A DNA stretch of 25,012 nt from Podila epigama (taxonomy: Eukaryota; Mortierellomycota; Mortierellomycetes; Mortierellales; Mortierellaceae). The notes beneath the pieces are model-generated. The model was not told the origin of the DNA, searched no databases, and worked only from the letters and a program-made list of their open reading frames with translations. The position numbers and the translations under genes are program-made. The stretch is taken from the NCBI GenBank assembly GCA_015679605.1, contig JAAAVE010000144.1:5141-30152 (forward strand). The letters run 5' to 3'. This document shows positions 1 through 9,657 of the stretch, one piece after another (position 1 is the stretch's first letter; every line of letters begins with the position of its first letter).

Positions 1-1504
1 TGTGAGCAACGCTCAATAATTGACACTTGGTGCACCCCAACTGGTTCGATTTACGACTCTCTCTCTCTATTTTTTTTCAAAGTCCTCGTCCTCGTAAAGA
101 AGATACCATAGCATGGTCTTGCTTCGCGTCCATCGACCCATGCAGCTTTAAAAAAAAAAAATAGAAAAATATAACTTACATGCTTTTCGGCAAGCTTTGG
201 ACCAAGAATCTATTTCAGCATTGAGAGAGAGAAAAAAGGATGTGTGAGCATTACCAAAAAAATAAACAGACCCATTCCGCTTTGCTCGAATAACATGTGT
301 CATATTAGCACTTACAGGCACATCACATCCTGCTTTGGCGGCATGGCGTGAGAGTGAAAAGATGGCATCGACAACTTGACCAGGGTTCTTGTTCTCATAC
401 AGATCAATGGTCTGGAAAAGGTCATGATTTGGGCAACCAAGCTTTTGACAACCCTTCAAAAAGCTAGCAATGTTCTCCATCTTTTTACATGCAAAGTTGT
501 ATACATCGTTGCGTGTAGTTGTTCAAATGTAAAATTAAAAGGGTTGTTCAATGTTAATTTTGGAGCCAAAACAGAATATTCTTTGACCCGTTAATTTTTT
601 TTTTGTTTGTTTTAATTGCATTCGCTCAACTTATTATGATGCCTTGTATAGCGCATAATGTACTGACCTGGATAAAAGGCATTTTGGACGACTTGATCTT
701 GACAAAGCCAGGAATAAGCACATTCATCAACCTGGAGAATAAGGTAGGATATGATAGAGAGAAGGGTGACATACAAAAAAATGCGGAGGAGACAAAAAAA
801 AAAAAAAAAAAAGGGAGAATAGCTTGTCAGTAAGGTTCTTCTTCTTTCTTCCATGACCCTTTTTTGATAGGAATACATACTTGCAGAGAATTACACCGTC
901 CTTGAGTGATGGTTGGAACTCTGCATATGGCAACGGCTCGCCAACAACGGCTTCAATCCACTCGCGAGCCTAAAAAGGGGGAGAGGGGAGGATTCGATGT
1001 TCAGTTGTCTTTTGACTTTTTGTGATTTGAACTACACTTTTTTGTCACACATCTGTCACACCCCATATTCACATTGTTCACATTGTGAACACCATGTATC
1101 TGTGTATGTGTATGTATGTAGCGTGTGCCTCGTCCCACTGACTCCTCCTCGATCTTTTTTTACCTGAACTTCACGTCCGACATCATACTTGGCTGCAAGC
1201 TTGGCAGCAATTTCTAACAGAAAAATGGTAACGAACGAGTTAGGTATAAAGTCTTTTTGTGTGTGTTTATATGTCTATGTGTGTGAATGTGTCTTTTATC
1301 CTTGTCGTCGATGTTTGCTTGCATATAAAGTAACGCCTTCACTTATTTTCTTTTCAGCTCATCATCATCATCATCATCATGAGATGTGAATGAGATGGAA
1401 TTCCAAAAAAAATAGAAAGTGAAAAAGAGATGAAAGGACAAAGTGCAAGTAAGAAAGTGTGTAAAGCTACCTCTATCGACACCGTATTTCCTGGTAGTGT
1501 TCAT
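1..1504 (-). CDS. Transgelin/calponin-like actin-binding protein (CH domain), 3' end beyond window
   Basis: Small calponin-homology protein of the transgelin/Scp1 type, which binds and bundles F-actin in cortical patches. Supported exons on the minus strand are 1471-1504, 1164-1213, 881-969, 668-731, 316-480 and a 30-nt exon at 180-209. All have GT-AG borders and compatible phases and give 144 residues from the ATG at 1504. The N-terminus is MNTTRKYGVDREIAAKLAAK. The CH domain spans about residues 28-130, with AREWIEAV, SLKDGVILCKL, the F-x-QMENI-x-x-FL helix, and DLFQTIDLYE. The last exon ends in ILGPKLAEKH, as in transgelins. Downstream a short calponin-like repeat is expected. Bases 1-60 read in one frame as QLGCTKCQLLS, faintly like that repeat, but I could not place the splice sites, so the C-terminus is unresolved. 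The stop is probably off the left edge. SKI2 lies 307 bp upstream on the same strand. Confidence 0.85.
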
Positions 1505-1811
1505 GACTGTAGTAATTGAATAGAGTGACAAGAATGGGAGAAGGGTGATGAATTTGTTGCTCAAGAATAAAAGATGAGATTGAATGAAAAAGAGATGAGA
1601 TTAGATGGATGGATGGATGGATGGATGGATGGATGGATGAAGGCAAGGCTCCCTTTTTATCTATGCTTCTGTAGCCCTTTTTGTTTTTTTTTTATGACTG
1701 ACGAACGAATTTCTATGATGCAAACGGTCACGACGCATGCTCATGAGGATTGGAGACATGCATGGGGTGCAGTGCAGTTTTGCGTGTGTGTGAGCAATTT
1801 AATTTCGTGCA
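1505..1811. other. Spacer between SKI2 3' end and transgelin start
   Basis: A 307-bp spacer between two same-strand genes. It must hold the SKI2 3' UTR and the transgelin promoter. It contains an ATGG tetranucleotide run (about 1604-1640), a T-rich tract and no open frame that resembles a protein. The open frame that crosses it on the plus strand is the repeat translated as Met-Asp-Gly-Trp units, which I take to be spurious. I see no canonical AATAAA for SKI2. Confidence 0.6.
1604..1640. repeat. (ATGG)n microsatellite
   Basis: About nine perfect tandem copies of ATGG upstream of the transgelin-like gene. The tract is noncoding and is likely to vary in length between strains. Confidence 0.9.
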
Positions 1812-4800
1812 TTAGTAGTACTAACAACAAGGCAAAAAAAAAAAAAAATGGAAAAATGTGAAATGTGAGATATTAGGACCATTATCCATGGTGAACGAAC
1901 AAACGAACGACACACACACTCATACACACAAATTTGTGAATGAGCATTTGTGCGAAATGACCATTGGGGGGATCACTTACCAAACTGGCTGCAAAGACAA
2001 TGTCACGCTTGATAGCATGGCCTGCAAGCTCCATCTTTGCATACAACGCTGCGTCTCCAATCATGCGCGCTGCATTGCGCACCTCTCCACACGTCTCATC
2101 CAAACGGTGGATAGTACGAACAATCGAACCTGAATAGAAAAATGAAAAATGTATCATGCATAATAACACATGTGAGAACCATTTGCAAAAAAAAAAACAA
2201 AAAGGACCATTGAACATTAAACACCTTTGCTTTTGCAGTATGCTTGCTGTCTTTTCTCTTATTACCTTCCTGGACATCTGTCAACTCTGTAATCTGCTTG
2301 AAACTCATTCCACGTGCCCACTCATACACAACCTCGGTCAGTCCGAATCGAAGCTCAGAGGTACCCGGTGCTGGCGCAGACTCCACACCATAGGCTTGCT
2401 GCACCTCAGCCATCCTGGTCTCAATATTGAGAATCATCTCTTTGCCCTTGGCCAACTGAGGCGTCAACACCGGCTCTGACGCATTCTTCTCTTGACAGAC
2501 AAAACACGACAGCAACGCCACAATCTCCTCCGGCTCAAACTCGGACAGCATGTTGTCCAGAATCAGCTCCGTCAGAATCAACTCGTCCGCAGTGTTGACC
2601 TCACATGCTACACGGCCCTTGAGTTGAACAGTCGACGTCTCTGGGTCAAGGTATTGCAACTCCTTGAGGACCGCCACACGTTGGTGGTAGTCTGGCAAGA
2701 GTTCCAAGTTCTGGTCCGAGATAACGCGCTGAAGATCCTCGGTCTTGTACTTGAGCTCCTTACTCTCATGGACAATGGCGTACTATCGTCGACAAGGGAG
2801 CAAAGTAGAGTTAGAATTGAGATATAAAGCTCGAGATAGATCAAAAAAGAGGGACTACAATGGATATAGAAATGCCGCATAATAAGACCTTACTGCAATC
2901 GCAGTAAGGGGGACTGACTTACATGAGCGTTCAGATCGATGCACTTGTTGCATTGACAAGCGAGCAATCTGGCAAAGAGCGCTTGACGCTGGTGAAGTAC
3001 CTCGTTAAAGGCAAGGTTCCTGATCTTGGACCAGTCATGCTCTGTCACAACGCCACCGTTTCGGTCCTCTACTTGCTCCGCATACCGAATCAACTCTCTG
3101 CGGACACGCACCTTTTCAGGCGCGTCCACATCCTTTGCAAGGATTTCGTCCAGGTTGAGGCTGATGACAGTATCTGTAACCGTAAAAATATCTGTAAAAG
3201 GCACCACCTCGACAACCTGACTAGACTGCAAGTGGTTGGGAGTCTTTAGCCGTGTCACAGGTAGAGGCACAGTTGACTCGGAAACTATTTAAACAAAACC
3301 ATCAGAAATTACTTTTGTCAGGGCAACCGGCCTTCATGCATAGTGCATCATGGCTTTACGTGCGTCGTGCGTCGTGCGTCGCACAAAAAGTCACAACCAT
3401 CACGAAAAATTAACTCACCTTCTTCAGAGTTCACGACTACCAGGCACAAGAATGACTTTGCCTGCTTTGCTGCACGGTCGGCTTCTGCGATAGGTTTGAG
3501 GATTACTGCCAATGTATTTCTGCGGAACTATCATGAAAAAGAACATTGAGAAGGAATTGTCAGAATCGTCTAAAATATGAAGCCTAGCGCTTGCCATCGT
3601 CCTCTCAATGATCAGCCATGCTGACTTGACTTACCGCACTGTTCAAGACAACAACACGACCAGTACTTAATGCTCGCATTCCTGCAGATTGTTGGAGCAA
3701 TCTCTCCATAAGCTGATAATTCATTTGGATTAATCGCGTCGACATGTCATAAAACTCGTGAATGTCTTTGCTACAGATATGGCAGTCAAGCTGTCTGAGG
3801 CTCTCCAAAGATTTTGAAATCTAAGGGAAAAGACCGTGTACATTGAACTGTTAGGATTTCAAGCATGCAAAAAAAAGAGTAGCCTTATCGTTGATGTTAA
3901 AAAAAAGTGCTTTGTCAAAACAGTTTTTCCTTGGTTGTACCTCTGCAAACTGTTTCTGCTTCTCTGGCATTGCCTTTTGAGCAGAGTTTTCAGAGAAACT
4001 GCGCTTGATCATTTCTTCAACACGAAGAGCCTCGACACGAAGCAAGTTGAGAATCATGTTATAGGTCAATCTGAATTGCGACTGAAGTTTCGTGGCCTTG
4101 CCGAGCAACATTTCCTTGAGTTCCGCCGCCTAGATAGTTTTGGTTTTTTTTTTCGACGACATAATGTTCGTTACCATTTTGCCAATAGTTCTTGCCACTT
4201 TCTCGGTTCAAATACAGTGCCACCTGCAAAAACACAACACGCAAACAAAACACCCCAGGGAACAAACAGAAAGATAAAAAAATACTTACGTCTGGTGGAG
4301 TATCGCCTGATACAGCAATAATAACCAAACCAGTCGAATCGAGACCACGACGACCAGCTCTTCCAGACATCTGGGTATATTCACCTAGACACAACCAGAA
4401 AAAAAAATATATTAAAAAAAATGAAATGTGGTGTCGTTTAGAGAACGATATCCTGTCTTTTTGAAGCAAAATGCTGCTTAAAAATGTTCTGGATAACAAA
4501 GCATTACCTGGTAGCAAGTTTCGGAAACTACGTCCATCATGCTTTCGGATACCCGAGAATACCACAGTACGCGCTGGCATGTTGACACCCTATAATGTTT
4601 TGGTGTAGTTGAAACATGCGGTCCGGCATACTTGGTTAGATTGCATGGTGAAGAGTGTAAGAACTTTTCCAAAGAAATAAAGAAGGGATGTGTTCATACC
4701 ATTGCAAACGTCTCAGTGGCGAACAACACTTTAACAAGGCCGCGAGCAAACAGAATCTCAACCATCTAATTCCAAAAAAAAAAAAAAAAAAAAAGATCCA

Positions 4801-7334
4801 AAAAGTGATGAGTGAGCTTTCAAAGACCAACGAGCGACATGGCATACAAACAAAAAAAGAAGAAAACACACTGTCAGCCACTCTTACCTCTTTAATGATG
4901 GGCAGCAGGCCGCTATGATGAACTGCGATGCCTCGGCTCATCAAATCACGCATCCTCAAAATCTGAGGAAGCTCCTTATCCGACCCTTGAAGACGGACCA
5001 AGCTCTTTTCGAAAAAGACGTGCACTTCACTCTTCTCAGTCGAAGACATTAGATCTGTACTCGAAAGACCAGATGCGTTCTCTTCGCACTTCTTTTTGGA
5101 AAAAGTGAACACAACCACAGGCAAAAACTTTTTCTTTTGTAGGTATCCAACCATGTGCGTATAAAGATTCTTGTCCTGTTTATCGTTTCGCCATCCTCCG
5201 CCTCCTCCTCCACCACCTCCAGTATTACCACCTCTGCCACCCCTGGCCGGTGGCTTACCACCCCTCACCAGAGATGGCTTAGTATCTGCATCCTTTTTGG
5301 CCACTGCGTCGCTCGCGCTCTTGTACCCGGCTTGGAGCCACGTCCGTTTGGCGTCCACAATCTTGTGAATGTCTCTGTTCGCAAAGAGATGATGTTCCAA
5401 GGGTACAGGTCTCTGAGGTGTACTAATAACGTAGATATTCTTCTTTTTGGTACGTCTATACCAATAAAAATATGTGCAAGACCCAAAGATGGACATGAAG
5501 AAATGATGTAAGTCCCATATGCCATATCAAACATATAATCACACGATTCACTATGCAGTTTCCATACACGTTAAAAAAAATAATAATGAAGGAACACTTA
5601 CCCGACCCAGTCGGCAAACTCCTTGGTATTGGGAACGGTGGCTGAAAGGAGGATCAAGGTGACATGGGCGGGCAACATGATAATGACTTCCTCCCAGACA
5701 ACACCACGCTCCAGGTCGTTGACATAATGCACCTCGTCAAAAATAACAAACTCCACATCGCGAATGAGATCAGCACCTCTGTAGAGCATACTTCTCAGAA
5801 TCTCGGTCGTCATGATCAGACATGAAGCTTCGGGATTGATCTGAACATCTCCTGTTAGGATTCCAACTTCCTCAAAGGTTCCTTTAAAGTCACGGAACTT
5901 TTGGTTGGAAAGCGCCTTGATGGGTGAGGTGTAGATAGCCTTGGTCATATGCTTGGACGCCAGAGCAATCGCATACTCGGCCACAACTGTCTTTCCGGCA
6001 CTCGTGTGAGCCGCCACGAAGACACACTCGCCCTTTTCCAGGTGGTACACCGCACGCTTTTGAAAGGTGTCAAGTTCAAAAGGGAATTGATGAGCTAGTT
6101 CAGGGACTAGCTCATGGAAGTTGTCGAATGGCTCATTGACATCCACCACATGTGCCCACTCGCGCGCTCTGGTTTGACCCGTTGTGGCACGTGTCTTGGG
6201 TACTGTGATGAGTGGGCCCATTCCCTCCAGAATGGCATCCACGTCCTGTGCAGGTGTCTGAACATCCGTTGCTGTGTCGTGTTCGTGCACCGGTGCCTCT
6301 TGCTCTGTCGTAGCTGCTGATCCAGGTTCAGAAGTGTGGGCATCAGGTTTGGTGACTGGGTCTAGCAGTGCATCTAGTCCATCCTCGTCTTCCGCTTGCT
6401 GTCCTGCAAAGATGTCCACCATGTTGAATACGGCGCCCTCCTTGACCGCAGCCTCATCCTCGGTTTCAGCCTTGACCGTGTCTGTGAACATTCCACGGGT
6501 AAAACCTGGTGGAATAGTCAAGAGATCTTCGGATTCCAAGGACAAGCCTTCCATGACGGACCTGGCAATGTCAATGTCGTCCAGTCCTAGTGCCTCTTTT
6601 TCAGCTTCCAAGACCTCGCCGCCCTTGATCTCTTCCGGGTCCAATCCACCAGGAGTGAATGGAAAGAAGCCAGCGTTTCCGCGGACGAAATCTGAACGCT
6701 TTCCAGGAGCACGGGAAAAGCTAGTCGAGTTTTTGCCCGTCATAGAAGAGGCGGAAGCGACGAATCCAGCAATGTCTGTGGTGACGAAGCTCTGTTCATA
6801 ATAGCCTCGCTTCTTTCTGCCGCGAATATCTGCTGGTTCAAGAGCAAGCGTTGACATTTCTGGTGCTGGTTCCAATGATAGGAGTGTGTTGTAATCCACA
6901 TCGTGGTCAAAAAACTCTTGACACTTGTTGAGCCATGCTGTAGAGAACGTGTTGTTTGGCAGTAGGTGGTCCCTTTCAATATCCTCCTGGATCTGATTGT
7001 ATGTTTTCGGTCCAATGATTGAAGCAGGCAGCTAAAATAGTGCAAGGAGGGAGGGGTGGTAAGCTAGTTAAGAATAATGGTCTTTCAAGGAAACAGCATG
7101 CAGGAAGAGTGGAGAAAGAGTGGAAAGCGCTAATCAGACACATGCCTCAAACTTGTCGGGCAAGTCTTGTGGAGCCAAATCAGGGAATGCTGTTGACTTT
7201 AGACGCGACATGAACTCGATAGTATCTGATTTGTGAACGAGAATTAATGAGCTTCCATGTTCTGACAAATGCTATTCATATCATTGTGGTGCATGTATGT
7301 ATTCATGTCTGCTTTCTGTACCTTGAGTCGCCAT
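1812..7334 (-). CDS. SKI2: Ski2 DExH-box RNA helicase, Ski complex subunit (14 exons, 1284 aa)
   Basis: ATP-dependent 3'-5' RNA helicase that, with Ski3 and Ski8, feeds mRNA to the cytoplasmic exosome. Exons: 7322-7334, 7146-7225, 5602-7031, 4888-5455, 4700-4765, 4508-4589, 4290-4384, 3941-4129, 3635-3820, 3419-3527, 2923-3284, 2266-2782, 1981-2129, 1812-1820. Phases agree throughout and total 3855 nt. Motif [10 protein letters not shown] is near residue 371, [10 protein letters not shown] near 399, DEVHY at 463, SAT at 494 and motif [12 protein letters not shown] near 751. The [17 protein letters not shown] block and the Ski2 arch follow. A C-terminal DSHCT domain ends in [16 protein letters not shown] and [11 protein letters not shown], then YY-stop. 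A Ski2-type N-terminus with [13 protein letters not shown] separates it from Mtr4. Length matches yeast Ski2 (about 1287 aa). An RGG/poly-Gly linker lies near residues 572-596. Intron 2 appears to be GC-AG and the last coding exon is 9 nt. The start is the only ATG that opens exon 1 in phase. Confidence 0.95.
3360..3382. repeat. (GTGCGTC)n short tandem repeat in SKI2 intron
   Basis: About three 7-bp GTGCGTC copies lie inside SKI2 intron 10 (between exons 3419-3527 and 2923-3284). This is local slippage with no evident function. Confidence 0.7.
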
Positions 7335-7647
7335 TGTGGAGGTGATTGATTGTTTGATTGTGAAAGCAAAAAAAGCACACTTGACAATGTTTTCCACACA
7401 CACGCAGACAATCAGTGATGGCATTTTATGTGCACCCTTAAGCTCGTACCGCATCACCCAACGCCAGAAAGATTTCCCCGCGTTCGGTCATCCAACGGGT
7501 GAATGACACCTCCACAAGGTTTCCGCCCCACAGTCAGTCTCAGTTTTTTTGCATTTTGCATTCGCATAACTTTCTTTCACTTCCATTCAACTTCATCACA
7601 CACACACACCCTCCCCTACAATCACCCTACATTCACAACAAAACAAT
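7335..7647. promoter_or_regulatory. Divergent promoter region between SKI2 and the isochorismatase-like gene
   Basis: The two start codons face away from each other across 313 bp, so both promoters must lie here or within the 5' exons. The sequence holds a short CA-rich run (about 7594-7607) and pyrimidine-rich stretches just before the plus-strand ATG. I see no clear TATA box or CCAAT box, and transcription start sites cannot be read from the sequence. Co-regulation is only a possibility suggested by the arrangement. Confidence 0.5.
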
Positions 7648-8722
7648 ATGGCTTCAGTCCTCCGTAATGTTGGCCGTGTCCACCAAAAGTCTACAGCCTT
7701 TTTCCTCTGTGATATTCAAGAAAAGTTTAGGTCCCACATCTTTCAGTATCCTTCCGTGGTGGCCACCGCGCAAAAGATGGTATCTTGTTTTTTTTTTTAA
7801 AAAAAAAAAATATTCTCATGGAATACTGTGTTGTAGGAAAAAATGATCAAGTATGTAAGTGAAATCATCATCTCATAGAATTATACTGTCCTTGTTTAGA
7901 TTGCTGCCCACAAAGTCCTCGATATTCCTTTGATTGTCACTGAACAGGTACCAAAGAGTGAATAATAGCAATTGCATGAAAACGGTGACCCCGTGAGAAA
8001 AAAAAAAAAAATTAACGGATTTCGAGGTCTCTTTTTAAAAATTCGTTGGTTGCATTATTTAGCACCCTAAAGCTTTAGGTGCAACTGCCACAGAGTTGGA
8101 TATCTCGACAGCCAAGGTCAACTATCCAAAGACAAAGTTCTCCATGTTTATCCCAGAGATTGAGAAAGAGTTGAAGGGTATTAAATCCGTGGTACTCTTT
8201 GGCATTGAGGCAAGTCTAGTATAGAATGAGGAAAACGCCCATGTAGAACGATGAAAGTTGAGTTGCAATTGAGTGCACTAGAGTGACAAAATGAGGGGTC
8301 TAACAAGGGATGACATACTTTTCTATATAGTCACATGTGTGTGTTCTCCAGACTGCTTTGGATTTATTGGAGAACAACTATGATGTCCATGTCCTTGCCG
8401 ATGGTGTCTCGAGCATGAATCAGTTTGAGATTGAACACGCTTTGAACGTAAGAAAAGAACACACTTTTAGCCACACTCGAACATTGATGTTCAAAAAAAC
8501 CAGCAAGAACGTGAACCGCTCAACTCGTTTCCTAATTTTCATTATATTTTCACAAAATAGCGTGTCCGTGATGCTGGTGGATATGTCACTACGAGTGAAT
8601 CGATCCTGTTCCAGCTCATGGGTGATTCAAAGCACGAAAAGTTCAAATCCATTTCAAACTTGGTCAAGGAGTCCAAGGAGGCCACTGCCAACAACAAACT
8701 GTTCATCAAGAGCAACATCTAG
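7648..8722 (+). CDS. Isochorismatase-like cysteine hydrolase (ISOC1/2 type), 6 exons, 207 aa
   Basis: Member of the isochorismatase-like hydrolase superfamily, closest in feel to the ISOC1/ISOC2/YcaC-like group. The substrate of most such eukaryotic proteins is unknown. Exons: 7648-7779, 7837-7854, 7900-7947, 8063-8209, 8331-8447, 8561-8722, all in phase (624 nt). The catalytic triad is visible: Asp22 in FLCDIQEKF, Lys91 (or Lys89) in PKTKFSMF, and Cys119 in the nucleophile motif [19 protein letters not shown] and the helix before [14 protein letters not shown] complete the Rossmann-like fold, and 207 aa is normal for the family. Exon 2 is only 18 nt. Intron 4 begins GAG|GCAAGT, a GC donor, and no GT donor keeps the frame. 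No signal peptide or membrane segment is seen, so it is probably cytosolic or mitochondrial. An AATAAA at 8929-8934 may serve as its poly(A) signal. Confidence 0.93.
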
Positions 8723-8928
8723 GAGCACACTCTCGGGTCGATCATTCCTTCCTCCTGACACTTTCTCGGGTCGGTCTTTACATCTACACGCTGTTTATTT
8801 TGTCAGTTACGGAATTTTTTTGTTGTTTTATCTTTTTTTTTCAACAGGGGGGAGGTGGATGTCGCGCACAAGGGTTCCGTGTCAACAACAACAGCCTGTT
8901 TAGAGGTGCAGCATTCAATTCATTGCAA

Positions 8929-8934
8929 AATAAA
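8929..8934 (+). terminator. AATAAA, possible polyadenylation signal
   Basis: Canonical AATAAA hexamer 207 nt after the stop codon of the isochorismatase-like gene, on the same strand. Its use is an inference. Confidence 0.35.
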
Positions 8935-9502
8935 GGATGGCAGAGAGATATGATATCCTTTTGGAGTAGAATCAAAACTGATATTGTCGTGCTATGTTGG
9001 AGCAAAGCAAAGCACAAGTACATGTCGAGAAAAGAAAAAGGATTGGGCAACAAAAAAAAAAAAAAAAGAAAAATGAACTGAGCCATGCATGCATTCCATG
9101 CTTTGGATATAAACCACAATACAATAGCACCATGGATGCACAACAAAGGAGTTGGTTGTTTTATGTCGCTGTTCGCGACAAAATAGTCGCCTCCTCCTCC
9201 TCCTCGAATGGATTCGCCCAAGCCAAGGAGCTATTTTTCTCTCGCGCTCATGCTCACTTCACTTCACTTCACTGCACTCTTGAACCATTGGGCGAGAGAG
9301 GTGCTCTCACAAATGGTCTATATGTGCTATTTTTTGTTATTTCCGTTCTTTGCAATTCCATCCATTGCCATGCTTTTTTCCATTCCATGCATTCCATGCA
9401 TTCCATTCAAAAACACACACATCCCTTTGGGTGTTGTAGCTTGAAACAAGCAAAGCAACTGGCCTTACATCACCCTCGTGCTTCTCTTATCTACAAACCC
9501 AT

Positions 9503-9530
9503 TCTTTCTCTCTTTCTCTCTCTCTCTCTC
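9503..9530. repeat. (CT)n pyrimidine tract upstream of the Ser-rich ORF
   Basis: A CTTTCTCTCTCT-type run within a longer pyrimidine-rich stretch that ends about 130 bp before the ATG at 9658. Pyrimidine-rich tracts are common in fungal core promoters, so it may be part of the promoter. It could equally be a simple microsatellite. Confidence 0.6.
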
Positions 9531-9657
9531 GCATCCATTGTTGTTTTCGTCTTCTTTTCCACTCTCACCCCACTCTTTCTCCACTCTTTCCTCACTCTTC
9601 GCATCCTCCACCACCACTCCATCAATAACGACAAAAAAATAATATAACTTTGCTACC

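Larger units (their letters stand above)
8723..9657. other. Gene-free spacer, low complexity
   Basis: This holds the 3' UTR of the hydrolase and the promoter of the downstream Ser-rich gene. Contents are a poly(A) tract near 9052-9066, a TCC run near 9191-9204, CACTT repeats near 9256-9271, CATTCCATG repeats near 9378-9405, and a CT-rich pyrimidine block at 9503-9530 followed by more pyrimidines up to the ATG. A plus-strand open frame of about 217 codons across the region follows repeats and homopolymers and has no protein-like sequence, so I do not call it. Confidence 0.6.

Noticed and set aside
1189-1389. Plus-strand frame with a His7 run
   Set aside because: It lies across a transgelin exon and intron on the opposite strand. 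The His run is a CAT microsatellite.
4132-4289. Apparent extra SKI2 exon reading [17 protein letters not shown] behind a GCAG acceptor
   Set aside because: Other Ski2 proteins have no residues here. Joining the 4290 donor to the 4131 acceptor gives [20 protein letters not shown], which matches the family and keeps phase, so this stretch is intron.
8994-9647. 217-codon plus-strand open frame in the spacer after the hydrolase
   Set aside because: It is built from poly-Lys, CT-repeat Ser/Leu and CATTCC repeats. No protein-like composition or conserved segment, and it overlaps the likely promoter of the next gene.
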